Positions 8,216 to 16,664 of a DNA stretch of 64,000 nucleotides are shown piece after piece. Below the pieces are notes generated by a model. The model was not told the origin of the DNA and did not search any database. It saw only the letters and a program-made list of their open reading frames with translations. The position numbers and the translations under genes are program-made. Origin of the DNA: Olleya aquimaris (GTDB lineage: Bacteria; Bacteroidota; Bacteroidia; Flavobacteriales; Flavobacteriaceae); NCBI RefSeq assembly GCF_003259525.1, contig NZ_QLLO01000004.1:62001-126000 (forward strand), read 5' to 3'. The stretch's first letter is position 1; each line of letters starts with the position of its first letter.

Positions 8216-9810
8216 TGTCAAAAACCAAAACATATTTACCATTAATAATAGGTGTTGCTATAGCAGCAGGTATCTTTATTGGTGGAAAGTTAAATTTTGG
8301 AGACACTTCAGACCGATTGTTTACTTCTAATAGTAAAAAAGATAAACTTAACAGACTTATAGATTACATTGATTATGAGTATGTTGAAGAAGTAAATACC
8401 GATAGCATTGTTGATGTAACAGTTAATGGTATTTTGGATAAGTTAGACCCACATTCTGTGTACATCCCAAAAGCAGATATGCAAAAAGTGTCTGAAAACA
8501 TGAAAGGTAATTTTGTGGGTATTGGGATTAATTTTTACACCTACAGAGATACAATTACTGTTATAAAAACTATTGAAAATGGGCCAAGTGCCAAAGCAGG
8601 AATAATAGGAGGAGATCGAATAATTTCTGCAAACGGAGAATCTTTATTAGGTGGAACTGTCAATAACGATTCGCTTGTAGATAAATTAAAAGGCGAACGT
8701 TATTCTGAGTTAATTCTAAAAGTATTTAGAAGAGGAGAACCTAAATTACTCACTTTTAATGTCACCAGAGATGAAGTGCCAATTAAAAGTGTGGATGCTG
8801 CATACATGCTTACAGACAATTTAGGTTACATAAAAATTAATCGTTTTGCAGAAAGCACATATAAAGAGTTTAAAAAAGCATTATTAAATCTTAAAGATAA
8901 AGGAGCTACAAGTCTTGCTTTAGATTTAAGAGGTAATCCTGGTGGTTTCTTAGAGGTTGCCTCTCAAATAGTAGACGAGTTTTTAGAGGATGATAAATTG
9001 ATAGTTTACACCATAAATAAAAAGGGAAAAGAAGACCGAAGCTATGCTACCAGAAGAGGTGACTTTGAAAATGGACATGTCTATGTTATGATAGACGAAA
9101 ATTCTGCTTCTGCTTCCGAGATTATTGCTGGTGCGCTTCAAGATAATGATAAAGGGACAATTGTGGGAAGACGGTCTTATGGTAAAGGCTTGGTGCAACG
9201 CGAAATGAAATTAGGTGATGGTAGTGCAGTTAGACTAACAGTTTCTAAATATTACACACCTACAGGACGCTCTATCCAACGTTCTTACGAGAATGGAAAC
9301 AGAGATTATTATGATGATTTTGCAGACCGATTAAACAGAGGAGAATTGTTAGACGAAAAGAAAATAGAAGTTGCAGATTCTTTAAAATTTACAACACCAA
9401 AGGGTAAAATTGTTTATGGTGGTGGCGGAATTATACCAGATGTATTTGTTCCTTATGACACAAAAATGCAAAATGAAACACTGACGTTTTTAGAGCGAAG
9501 AGGATTTTTAAATAATTTTATATTTGAAGAATTAGAAAAACAACGAGAGGCTTACAGTGCTATTTCTAGAGAGGACTTTTTTGAAAACTATATCATAAGT
9601 GATGATATGGTTAAATCCTTAGAAGAATATTTAAAATTAAAAACACGATCTAATATAGTATTTGTTGCTTATAAAGATGAAGTGAAGCATTATTTAAAAG
9701 CAACCTTAGGAGAACAATTGTTTGGCTTTGGAGCGTATTATAAAATTTTAAATAAGCACGACATTATGATTGATAAAGTGATTAATTTAAGTCAGATGAC
9801 AGAAAATTAA
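8215..9810 (+). CDS. S41 family C-terminal processing peptidase
   Basis: 531-residue CtpA-type serine protease, anchored or exported by an N-terminal hydrophobic stretch (about 7-24, PLIIGVAIAAGIFIGG). PDZ domain at about 95-175 (GIGINF, NGPSAKAGI, GDRIISANG), then the S41 core with DLRGNPGGFL (about 237-246), the Ser of DENSASASE (about 299) and Lys of SYGKGLVQ (about 324) as the catalytic pair. It is likely to act in the periplasm on envelope proteins. It shares TAATG with the upstream dCMP deaminase gene and its stop overlaps that of the convergent FAD protein by four bases. Confidence 0.94.
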   Translation: MSKTKTYLPLIIGVAIAAGIFIGGKLNFGDTSDRLFTSNSKKDKLNRLIDYIDYEYVEEVNTDSIVDVTVNGILDKLDPHSVYIPKADMQKVSENMKGNFVGIGINFYTYRDTITVIKTIENGPSAKAGIIGGDRIISANGESLLGGTVNNDSLVDKLKGERYSELILKVFRRGEPKLLTFNVTRDEVPIKSVDAAYMLTDNLGYIKINRFAESTYKEFKKALLNLKDKGATSLALDLRGNPGGFLEVASQIVDEFLEDDKLIVYTINKKGKEDRSYATRRGDFENGHVYVMIDENSASASEIIAGALQDNDKGTIVGRRSYGKGLVQREMKLGDGSAVRLTVSKYYTPTGRSIQRSYENGNRDYYDDFADRLNRGELLDEKKIEVADSLKFTTPKGKIVYGGGGIIPDVFVPYDTKMQNETLTFLERRGFLNNFIFEELEKQREAYSAISREDFFENYIISDDMVKSLEEYLKLKTRSNIVFVAYKDEVKHYLKATLGEQLFGFGAYYKILNKHDIMIDKVINLSQMTEN

Positions 9811-10412
9811 ATCTTATCATGCACCTTGGTATGTTTACCATTATTCCAAATAGTTAAAATATCCGTCGCTACATGCGCGCCACTACCAGAAGCTATTGCA
9901 AATTGACTTCTCCAACCAGCTAAAGTTCCTGCTACAAATAAGTTTTCTTTAACCACATGGTTTGTGTTTTCTAACCAGATTCTGTCTTTTTCTATTGCTG
10001 CCTTAGGGTGCGGTTTTATATAATTTTCTAATCCTTTTATATTAAGTAGATTAGTGTATCCAACAGCAATAACCACACGTTGTGCAGTGTAGGTGTTATT
10101 ATTTGTAATAATATTAAAACTTGAAGCTGTTTCTACAATTTCTCTAACTTTTTCGTTTTCAATTTGTACAACTTCTGGATACAGATTAGTTAATTGGTTT
10201 TTCCCATCTTCCAATATATCTTTACCTAAAGTCCCAGGATTTAACCCTAAAACATTATTAAATAAAGCGTTTTGTAAATGAGATGTTTTTTGATGAATAA
10301 CAATACCAACGTTTTTACCTTCAGCATAAGGTTTATTTAATGCAGACCCTAAGACTAAAGCGCAAGATAAACCTGCTGCTCCACCACCAATAATTAAAGT
10401 ATCAAACTGCAT
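9807..10412 (-). CDS. Short FAD-dependent oxidoreductase, thioredoxin-reductase-like
   Basis: 201-residue protein. FAD-binding Rossmann motif DTLIIGGGAAGLSCAL is at residues 4-19, and the second FAD segment VAGTLAGWRSQFAIASGSGA lies near the C terminus (about 160-179). The thioredoxin reductase fold normally has a central NADPH domain with a redox CxxC; both are absent here, and the length is about two thirds of TrxB. Short versions like this recur in flavobacteria, so it is probably a real gene and not a fragment, but substrate and electron donor are unknown. It is the last gene of the MarC operon, with start and upstream stop overlapping by one base. Confidence 0.8.
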   Translation of the reverse strand: MQFDTLIIGGGAAGLSCALVLGSALNKPYAEGKNVGIVIHQKTSHLQNALFNNVLGLNPGTLGKDILEDGKNQLTNLYPEVVQIENEKVREIVETASSFNIITNNNTYTAQRVVIAVGYTNLLNIKGLENYIKPHPKAAIEKDRIWLENTNHVVKENLFVAGTLAGWRSQFAIASGSGAHVATDILTIWNNGKHTKVHDKI

Positions 10413-10609
10413 TACTGTTTAGTTTTAGCTTCAATTTTTTTAGAAATTCGTAAAATTTGAAGTAATATAATAGCACATAATGCTGCTAAAATGGTAATGA
10501 CAGCAACAATGCTTTCGCCTTCAAACAATGCAGAAAAATCTAGCATTCTAGCATTGTAAATAATTAATCCAATTGCTAAAATAGTAATGATGTAAGTGAA
10601 AATTTTCAT
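10412..10609 (-). CDS. Small two-helix membrane protein
   Basis: 65-residue protein of unknown function. It has two hydrophobic segments, IFTYIITILAIGLIIYNAR (3-21) and ESIVAVITILAALCAIILLQ (32-51), then a basic tail with KISKKIEAKTKQ. It lies between the MarC gene and the FAD protein on the same strand, overlapping the latter by one base. A perfect -7 box 14 bases before its start suggests a second internal promoter. Confidence 0.75.
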   Translation of the reverse strand: MKIFTYIITILAIGLIIYNARMLDFSALFEGESIVAVITILAALCAIILLQILRISKKIEAKTKQ

Positions 10610-10623
10610 AAAAAATCTTTTTA

Positions 10624-10631
10624 CAAAAATA
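10624..10631 (-). promoter_or_regulatory. -7 box before the small membrane protein gene
   Basis: Minus strand reads TATTTTTG (perfect TAnnTTTG), between the MarC stop and the next start. Confidence 0.45.
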
Positions 10632-10637
10632 CAATAA

Positions 10638-11219
10638 TTAGGCTAACAATATTTTAATGTTATCTGTAAATAACTTGACCGCAATTGCAAGTAAAACTAC
10701 TCCAAACACTTTTCTTACAATGTTAATTCCGTTTTGACCAATTAAGCGCTCTATACGTCTTGAAGTCTTTAATACTATGTAAATTACTATAACATTAAGT
10801 ATTACAGCTATAATAATATTTTTAATATCATATTCTGCTCTTAAAGACAGTAACGTTGTTAAACTTCCAGGTCCAGCTATTAATGGAAAAGCTAACGGAA
10901 ATACAGAAGCGGTTAGGGGATTGGTGTCATCTTCTCTGTATAAAGTAATCCCAAGTATCATTTCTAAAGCAATAAAAAATAAAATAAACGAACCTGCTAC
11001 AGCAAAAGAACTAACATTAATACCAATAAGATTAAGTATGCTTTTTCCTAGAAACAAAAATGAAATTAAAATTATTCCTGCAATAATAGAAGCTTTTTCA
11101 CTTTGTATATGTCCTACTTTTTTTCTTAGGTCTATAATTATTGGAATATTACCAACAATATCTATTACCGCAAAAAGCACCATAAAAACCGTAAATATTT
11201 CTTTAAAATCTAGAGCCAT
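10638..11219 (-). CDS. MarC family integral membrane protein
   Basis: 193-residue UPF0056/MarC protein with six predicted membrane segments. Family blocks seen are FMVLFAVIDIVGNIPIIIDL (12-31), GSFILFFIALEMILGI (76-91), PLAFPLIAGPGSLTTLLSL (108-126) and the C-terminal GVVLLAIAVKLFTDNIK. MarC was once thought to give antibiotic resistance; the true function of the family is unknown. It heads a three-gene leftward unit and has a well-formed promoter (TTG, 19-base spacer, TAATTTTG). Confidence 0.92.
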   Translation of the reverse strand: MALDFKEIFTVFMVLFAVIDIVGNIPIIIDLRKKVGHIQSEKASIIAGIILISFLFLGKSILNLIGINVSSFAVAGSFILFFIALEMILGITLYREDDTNPLTASVFPLAFPLIAGPGSLTTLLSLRAEYDIKNIIIAVILNVIVIYIVLKTSRRIERLIGQNGINIVRKVFGVVLLAIAVKLFTDNIKILLA

Positions 11220-11242
11220 AACATAATGTTTTAAATTTTCGG

Positions 11243-11272
11243 CAAAATTACTTTTAATTGTTTGAAATACAA
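11243..11272 (-). promoter_or_regulatory. Promoter of the MarC operon
   Basis: On the minus strand TTG (11272-11270), 19-base spacer, then TAATTTTG (11250-11243), a perfect -7 box ending 23 bases before the start. Confidence 0.6.
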
Positions 11273-11334
11273 CATTAAACTATAGTTAAGTTTCTACTTT
11301 TTAATTTAACTACTTCTACTTTAGTATTATACTC

Positions 11335-11342
11335 TATATTTG
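11335..11342 (+). promoter_or_regulatory. -7 promoter box of the DUF3109 gene
   Basis: TATATTTG, perfect TAnnTTTG. It covers the possible TTG start at 11340, which argues that translation begins at the ATG at 11364. Confidence 0.55.
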
Positions 11343-11363
11343 CAAAAAAATAACTCTTACAGT

Positions 11364-11933
11364 ATGTTTCAATTGGGTAAAACTATAGTGTCTGAAGATA
11401 TTATAGAAAAAGATTTTGTGTGTAACTTATCTGCATGTAAAGGGGCTTGTTGTATTGATGGTGATGCTGGTGCACCATTAACCAAAGAAGAAGCACATAT
11501 TTTAAATGACATTTATCCTAAGGTAAAACCTTTTTTACGTAAAGAAGGTATTGCAGCTATAGAGGCGCAAGGCACTTCTATTATTACAGATTTTGATGAC
11601 ATTGAAACCCCTTTAATTAATGGTGCAGATTGTGCTTATGTTATTTTTGATGATAAAAAAACTGCCCTTTGCGGTATTGAAGAAGCTTATAATCAAGGAG
11701 AAGTAGAATGGAAAAAACCAGTCTCCTGTCACCTGTATCCTATAAGAGTTAAGGATTATTCTGAATTTTCTGCAGTAAACTATGATAAATGGGAAATCTG
11801 TGATGATGCCTGTACTTTGGGTAAAGAGTTACAAGTACCTGTCTACAAATTTGTAAAGGAAGCTTTGATTAGAAAATTTGGTGAAGATTGGTATACCGAA
11901 TTAGAAAAAGTTGCTAAAAACATGTCCAGATAA
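11364..11933 (+). CDS. DUF3109 family cysteine-rich protein
   Basis: 189-residue protein beginning MFQLGKTIVSEDIIEKDF, the conserved N terminus of the family. A longer reading from a TTG at 11340 is rejected because that codon lies inside the -7 box. Conserved cysteines occur in CNLSACKGACC (residues 20-30), DCAYV, LCGIE, SCHLYP and CDDAC, a pattern like the CxxxCC/YkgF family that may bind zinc or an iron-sulfur cluster. Function is unknown. Its stop codon directly abuts the stop of the convergent histidine kinase gene with no spacer. Confidence 0.88.
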   Translation: MFQLGKTIVSEDIIEKDFVCNLSACKGACCIDGDAGAPLTKEEAHILNDIYPKVKPFLRKEGIAAIEAQGTSIITDFDDIETPLINGADCAYVIFDDKKTALCGIEEAYNQGEVEWKKPVSCHLYPIRVKDYSEFSAVNYDKWEICDDACTLGKELQVPVYKFVKEALIRKFGEDWYTELEKVAKNMSR

Positions 11934-13904
11934 TTAAGCTGTTTTAAGCTTAACTATAGGTATTATTGGTAGTTTTAATATAACGCATGTACCAGTAGCA
12001 AGATCTCCATCATATAAATCGTTTATAATCATACTATAATTTTCTGTATAGTTTTTAGAGAAGTTTTCTAAACGTTGTTTAGTAATTTCTATTCCTAAAG
12101 ATTTTTGCTTGAGTAATTTTTCTTGTTTAATTTTATTGGAAGCAGCTCTACCAATTCCATTATCTGTAATGCTAATTGTTATAAAATTGGGTTGAGTTTT
12201 AGTAACTTTTAAGCTTATAAATTTATCACCTTCTTTAGCAGACAATCCATGCCATAAGGCGTTTTCTAAAAATGGTTGAAGAACTAAAGAGGGTATTTTA
12301 ATGTGTTCTATATCTACAGTTTCTTCTACTGTAATATTGTAATTTATCTGATTAGAAAATCTAATATTTTCAATATTGATATATAAATCCATTGTTTCTA
12401 GCTCATCTTTAAGTGTAATTTCTTTTTCTGTAGAAGCAATCAATATTTTTCTAATCAATTTAGAAAACTTGCTTAGGTAGTATACTGCATTTTCCTTTTC
12501 GTTATTAATAATATACAGTTTAATAGAGTTTAAAGAGTTAAAAATAAAATGCGGATTCATTTGGTTGCGAAGCATATCTTGCTCTAGCGTTAATATTTGT
12601 TTCTCACTTTTTAATCGACGTTGTCTGTAAAAAGCAAATACTGCAATACCAATAACTAGTAAGCCTAATAATGTTGAAATAGCTGTTTTTTTACCGTTTT
12701 CAAGACTTATTTTTAATAATTCTTTATCCTTAGCAAGTTCTAAAATCTGATTATTTTTTTTCTCAGATTCGTATCGCATCCTTAGTGTATTAACGTATTG
12801 CGAGTTGTTTTCGCCTGTAATTTCATTATCTAAAGTAATAGCTTCTTTATATAACTGTAAAGCTTGATTAGTGTTTCCTAGTTTTTCAAATAGTTTAGAT
12901 AGTTGAAGCTTCGCTTCAATTTCCATAGACTGTAAATTGTAGTCTTCTGCAACTTTAAGTCCTTTTTCAAGATTTTTTTTAGCGTTTTGTAACTGGTTTA
13001 ATTCATTTTGTGCCCAACCTAAATTAATGTAAGCCCATGCAATATAAAACTGATCTTGTAACTCTTCTGCTAAAGCCACAGTTGGTATAATGGTCTGTAA
13101 TGCTAAATCTGGTTTGTTTTGTTTTAAGTAAATGGTACCAATGCTATTATTGCTAATAACCTTTCCGGTTTTAGAGTTTATTTGGTTATTATAGTCTAAG
13201 GATATTTTATAATTTTTTAATGCTAGATTAAGACTGTCCTCTGCTTCATAGATAATTCCAATGTTATTGTAATTAATGGCCAATCCTAATTTGTTATTGG
13301 TTTGCTTTTCGATGTTTAGGGACTTATTAAATTGATCTAATGCTAAATCATATTCCTTTAAAAGCAAATAAATATTTCCCATGCTATTATGGGATACAGC
13401 AATACTTTTTAAATAGGATTCGTTAATTTCTGGTTGCGATTCGGCTAACCTTAAAGCTTCTTGATGATAATCTAAAGCTTCTTTTACAATAGCTTGTCTA
13501 CGGTAAATTACACCTAACATGTTTAAGGAAACAATTTCAAAATCTATTAGATTGTAATCTCTAGATAAAGTCAGAGCCTTGTTTAATAAGCTTTCGGATT
13601 TTTCAAATAAAGATTTATTTCTGTATTGATTTCCAAGCATGATATTAGCAAATACTTGTCCTGGGATGTAATTTCTGTCTATACTTTTCTGTTCCAGCAG
13701 TCGCATTTTTAAAGTGTCATATTTTTCACTTCTTATGGCGCCTTCTATTCCAGAATAGGTGTTATAGTTAATCGTAATTAGACTATCTATTGTTTTGGAA
13801 AAATCCGAGGAGTTTTGAGCAAATATAGATGTGCTTAACAAGAAAATTAGGAGGCTAGCTACTAATTTGGATGTGTTATTTAAAGGGAGATTATACGGTT
13901 TCAT
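11934..13904 (-). CDS. LytS-type sensor histidine kinase with TPR sensor region
   Basis: 656 residues. Signal peptide (about 1-30, ending SIFAQ), then a periplasmic array of about six TPR repeats (about 85-365, repeating N-x2-G-x-IY patterns), a helical linker, one membrane helix (about 408-426), a coiled coil and a cytoplasmic His_kinase domain of the LytS/YehU class with RNQMNPHFIFNSLNS (phospho-acceptor His about 452) and a GHKL ATPase with LENALWHG and DNGIG. It is paired with the LytTR regulator five bases upstream in one operon. TPR-type LytS kinases are common in Bacteroidota; the ligand is unknown. Confidence 0.93.
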   Translation of the reverse strand: MKPYNLPLNNTSKLVASLLIFLLSTSIFAQNSSDFSKTIDSLITINYNTYSGIEGAIRSEKYDTLKMRLLEQKSIDRNYIPGQVFANIMLGNQYRNKSLFEKSESLLNKALTLSRDYNLIDFEIVSLNMLGVIYRRQAIVKEALDYHQEALRLAESQPEINESYLKSIAVSHNSMGNIYLLLKEYDLALDQFNKSLNIEKQTNNKLGLAINYNNIGIIYEAEDSLNLALKNYKISLDYNNQINSKTGKVISNNSIGTIYLKQNKPDLALQTIIPTVALAEELQDQFYIAWAYINLGWAQNELNQLQNAKKNLEKGLKVAEDYNLQSMEIEAKLQLSKLFEKLGNTNQALQLYKEAITLDNEITGENNSQYVNTLRMRYESEKKNNQILELAKDKELLKISLENGKKTAISTLLGLLVIGIAVFAFYRQRRLKSEKQILTLEQDMLRNQMNPHFIFNSLNSIKLYIINNEKENAVYYLSKFSKLIRKILIASTEKEITLKDELETMDLYINIENIRFSNQINYNITVEETVDIEHIKIPSLVLQPFLENALWHGLSAKEGDKFISLKVTKTQPNFITISITDNGIGRAASNKIKQEKLLKQKSLGIEITKQRLENFSKNYTENYSMIINDLYDGDLATGTCVILKLPIIPIVKLKTA

Positions 13905-13909
13905 AAAAA

Positions 13910-14644
13910 TTAAAATTTTTCTAAAAACTCAGTCTTACGTTGTCTTGCAACTGGGATTTTATGATTGGATTCCATTATGACGTATCCTTCGTTTTTAATA
14001 TATTCTTTAATTTTACTTAGGTTAATTATAAACGAGTTGTGTATCCTGAAAAATGACTGTTCTGGTAGTAAAGCGTTAATTTCTTTTAGTTTTTTTGTGA
14101 CTAAAATTTTTTGTTTATCTGTCATAAACAAAGTGCTGTAGTTACCGTCAGATTCTACAAAAAGGATATCATCTATATTTAAAAACAATAACTTTCCGTC
14201 TGTGTTTATAGTTACTTTCTTTTTGTTATTGTTATTGGTAAAATTTATTAAAATATCCTCGATTTTATCCGTGTCTAAATGTCTTTTCTTAAAGCGTTTA
14301 ATTTTTTCAATACTTTCAGCTAAATCATCTCGATCTATTGGCTTAAGTAAATAATCTATAGCTTCATTTTTTAATGCTTTAATAGCATACTCGTCATAAG
14401 CAGTTGTAATAACAACAGCAATATCGTCTGTGTTTAATTTTTCTAAAAACTGAAAACCGTCCATCCTAGGCATTTGTATGTCCAAAAACAAACAATCTGT
14501 AGGGTTGGTTTCTAGATAGCTTAATGCTAGTTCTGGGTTAGAAAACGTATTTATTACTTGTACATCATCGCTAAAACTAGCCAATTCCCATTTTAAACCT
14601 TGTATGGCTTTTGGTTCGTCATCTACTATAACTGCTTTAAGCAT
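13910..14644 (-). CDS. LytTR family response regulator
   Basis: 244 residues. Receiver domain (1-120) with VIVDDEP, phospho-acceptor Asp55 in FLDIQMPRMDG, ITTAYDEYA and the Lys of LLKPID. LytTR DNA-binding domain (about 140-244) with FVESDGNYSTLFM, LVTKKLKEI, FFRIHNSFIINL and KIPVARQRK. It is the first gene of the two-gene operon with the LytS-type kinase. Upstream are 21-bp-spaced direct repeats at 14734-14787, the geometry LytTR proteins bind, suggesting autoregulation. Confidence 0.95.
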   Translation of the reverse strand: MLKAVIVDDEPKAIQGLKWELASFSDDVQVINTFSNPELALSYLETNPTDCLFLDIQMPRMDGFQFLEKLNTDDIAVVITTAYDEYAIKALKNEAIDYLLKPIDRDDLAESIEKIKRFKKRHLDTDKIEDILINFTNNNNKKKVTINTDGKLLFLNIDDILFVESDGNYSTLFMTDKQKILVTKKLKEINALLPEQSFFRIHNSFIINLSKIKEYIKNEGYVIMESNHKIPVARQRKTEFLEKF

Positions 14645-14660
14645 AAAAATAATTTTTAGA

Positions 14661-14668
14661 TAAAGATA
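14661..14668 (-). promoter_or_regulatory. Candidate -7 box of the LytTR-LytS operon
   Basis: Minus strand reads TATCTTTA, one mismatch to TAnnTTTG, 16 bases before the response regulator start. Confidence 0.4.
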
Positions 14669-14733
14669 AAATTATATAGTTTAATAATTATAAGATTTGT
14701 GTGGTTGGTTTGGTTTTTTGTATAACTAGTGTT

Positions 14734-14787
14734 ACCAATTATACAGTTTATTTAACCAATTATACATTGATGGCAACCAAGTATGAT
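14734..14787. promoter_or_regulatory. Direct repeats with 21-bp period, candidate LytTR binding site
   Basis: ACCAATTATACA occurs at 14734-14745 and again at 14755-14766; a weaker copy (8 of 12) lies at 14776-14787. All three are exactly 21 bp apart. LytTR proteins such as AgrA bind direct repeats spaced by two helical turns. The site lies about 70-125 bases upstream of the presumed start of the LytTR operon. Confidence 0.5.
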
Positions 14788-14883
14788 GCATTAAGTTAAT
14801 TTTATAGGAGTTAGTTTTAGTTAAATACTGTTTGCATTATTAGTGACTAAGGGAATCACATCGTGTAAAACTAATACTTAATA

Positions 14884-14916
14884 AAAAGTGAGTAGATATT
14901 TCTACTCACTTTTTTA
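14884..14916. terminator. Strong hairpin terminator without an upstream gene
   Basis: Perfect 13-bp stem AAAAGTGAGTAGA / TCTACTCACTTTT (14884-14896 and 14901-14913), loop TATT, T-run to 14915. It is U-rich in both orientations. On the plus strand no coding sequence precedes it, so it may end a small RNA starting near 14840; on the minus strand it could stop leftward transcription from the nrd region. Confidence 0.75.
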
Positions 14917-14969
14917 GTTTAAGATTTTTATTATCTGTTATTTAATTTTATTTCAAGATAAAAAATTTT

Positions 14970-15049
14970 AAGTCAAAATTTTTGAATGTTTTTGACTTTT
15001 TAATCATCAATTTTAAGACTTTTTTATAATAATTTTAACATTCAAAAAT
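14970..15049. repeat. Nested inverted repeats upstream of nrdB
   Basis: AAGTCAAAA (14970-14978) pairs with TTTTGACTT (14990-14998). The overlapping ATTTTTGAATGTT (14978-14990) is perfectly repeated inverted as AACATTCAAAAAT (15037-15049). The two pairings share bases and exclude each other if formed in RNA. Confidence 0.5.
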
Positions 15050-15387
15050 CCCTTATTTTATTGCTACTAAGCGATTATCTTATATTTTAATTTATTGAAA
15101 ATCAGGCAGTTAAATAAAATTTATTAAAATGCCCTAAAACAAAGGGTTTTTCAGCTTTGTTAAAAACTTGTTGACAACGTTTAGCAAACACACTTTCTTT
15201 TTTAAGTACAATTGCCAATCTTTGTTGAAGGCTAAACTCAAAAAAAATTCTATTATTTTTTTAAAAAATCAAGCCCTTTTTTATTCCTCTCAAAGGAAAA
15301 TTATAACACGTTTTACAGAATTACAAATTTGTTATTATAAATGATGAGAGTCATTTTATCTTAACAAGCTACTTAACTAAAATAATT

Positions 15388-16662
15388 ATGGAGATTACAC
15401 ACATTATTAAAAGAGATTATGAAACAACACCATTTGTTTTAAACAAAATTTCTAACGCTATAGAAAAAGCTATGATTTCTGTGGGTAATGGAACTAAAGA
15501 AGATGCTGCTGCAATTTCTTTAAATGTATTGGATGCGTTGTTAGATAGAAAACAACAAGATAGTAGATACGTACCAACTGTAGAGCAGGTACAAGATCTT
15601 GTTGAAGAGAAATTGATGTTAAGTGCATTTCCTAATGTAGCTAAAGCCTATATTTTATATAGAGATGAGCAAGCTAGAAATAGAAAAACTAACATTTTTG
15701 AAAAACGTGTAAACTTTAAGCCTTTTGAGTATCCACAATTATACGAATATGTAAATGCAATAAGACATTCTTATTGGATTCATACAGAATTTAACTATAC
15801 AAGTGATATTCAGGATTTTAAAACAGGTTTAAATGAAGTAGAGCGAAGCGCAATTAAAAATGCCATGCTAGCCATTTCACAAATTGAAGTTGCTGTAAAA
15901 ACATTTTGGGGAGATGTATACCACAAAATGCCAAAGCCAGAAATAGGTGCAGTAGGTTCTACTTTCTCAGAAAGCGAAGTTAGACATCATGATGCTTATT
16001 CGCATTTACTAGAAGTATTAGGCCTTAATAACGAGTTTAAAGAGCTAAAGAAAAAACCAGTAATGATGGAGCGTGTTCATTACCTAGAAACAGCTCTAAA
16101 AAACTCTAAAAGTGATAACAATCAAGATTATGCCGAGTCTATTGTTTTATTCTCTTTGTTTATAGAACATGTGTCATTATTCTCACAGTTTTTAATCATT
16201 ATGGCGTTTAACAAGTATAAAAATGTACTAAAAGGAATATCAAACGTCGTAGAGGCAACCTCTAAAGAAGAGCAAATCCATGGTGATTTTGGTATTGACG
16301 TCATTAAAATTTTAAGAGATGAAAATCCAGAGTGGTTTGGTGAAGAATACAAAATAACTACAACCGAAATGTGTAAGCAAGCATTTAAAGCAGAAAGCAA
16401 GATTGTAGATTGGATTTTTGAAAAAGGAGAACTAGACTTCTTACCTAAAACCGTTATAAACGAATTTTTAAAAGATCGCTTTAATAAATCATTAGTAGCA
16501 ATTGGTTTAGAAAAAGTGTTTGAAACTGATGAAGCATTACTAAAAGAAACCGAATGGTTTGATGATGAAATTATTGGAACCAAACATGGCGATTTCTTTG
16601 TAAAAAGATCCATTGCATACACTAAAAAAAGTAAAAGTATAACTCACGCAGACCTATTTTAA
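15388..16662 (+). CDS. nrdB: Class I ribonucleotide reductase radical subunit with N-terminal ATP-cone
   Basis: 424 residues, about 80-100 more than usual NrdB, because residues 1-95 form an ATP-cone (HIIKRDYETTPFVLNKISNA, then VEEKLM, KAYILYRDEQARNRK). The ferritin-like core has metal ligands at about Glu167, Glu197, His200, Glu260, Glu295 and His298, and a Tyr at about 204 in the radical-Tyr position. The architecture matches the flavobacterial NrdB with an allosteric ATP-cone described from Leeuwenhoekiella and the dimanganese class Id NrdB of Flavobacterium johnsoniae; the metal cannot be proved from sequence. It is first in an operon with nrdA, two bases apart. Confidence 0.95.
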   Translation: MEITHIIKRDYETTPFVLNKISNAIEKAMISVGNGTKEDAAAISLNVLDALLDRKQQDSRYVPTVEQVQDLVEEKLMLSAFPNVAKAYILYRDEQARNRKTNIFEKRVNFKPFEYPQLYEYVNAIRHSYWIHTEFNYTSDIQDFKTGLNEVERSAIKNAMLAISQIEVAVKTFWGDVYHKMPKPEIGAVGSTFSESEVRHHDAYSHLLEVLGLNNEFKELKKKPVMMERVHYLETALKNSKSDNNQDYAESIVLFSLFIEHVSLFSQFLIIMAFNKYKNVLKGISNVVEATSKEEQIHGDFGIDVIKILRDENPEWFGEEYKITTTEMCKQAFKAESKIVDWIFEKGELDFLPKTVINEFLKDRFNKSLVAIGLEKVFETDEALLKETEWFDDEIIGTKHGDFFVKRSIAYTKKSKSITHADLF

Positions 16663-16664
16663 TT

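Larger units (their letters stand above)
14645..15387. other. 743-base gene-free region between lytTR and nrdB
   Basis: No credible coding sequence on either strand. It holds the LytTR operon promoter and 21-bp repeats (14645-14790), a hairpin terminator with no upstream gene (14884-14916), overlapping inverted repeats (14970-15049), a 7-bp inverted repeat AACAAAG/CTTTGTT (15138-15144 and 15155-15161), and very AT-rich sequence leading to nrdB. No perfect TAnnTTTG box was found upstream of nrdB and no NrdR-type box was recognised. Confidence 0.6.

Noticed and set aside
11340-11363. Longer DUF3109 reading from a TTG codon at 11340
   Set aside because: The TTG lies inside a perfect -7 promoter box and family proteins begin at MFQLGKT.
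15120-15200. Possible chromosome origin (TTGTTGACAACG region, AT-rich)
   Set aside because: No cluster of TTATCCACA-type DnaA boxes and no dnaA, dnaN or gidA gene nearby.
16128-16622. 164-codon minus-strand frame opposite nrdB
   Set aside because: It is antisense to a conserved catalytic subunit and Ser/Phe/Ile-rich in the way complementary frames are.
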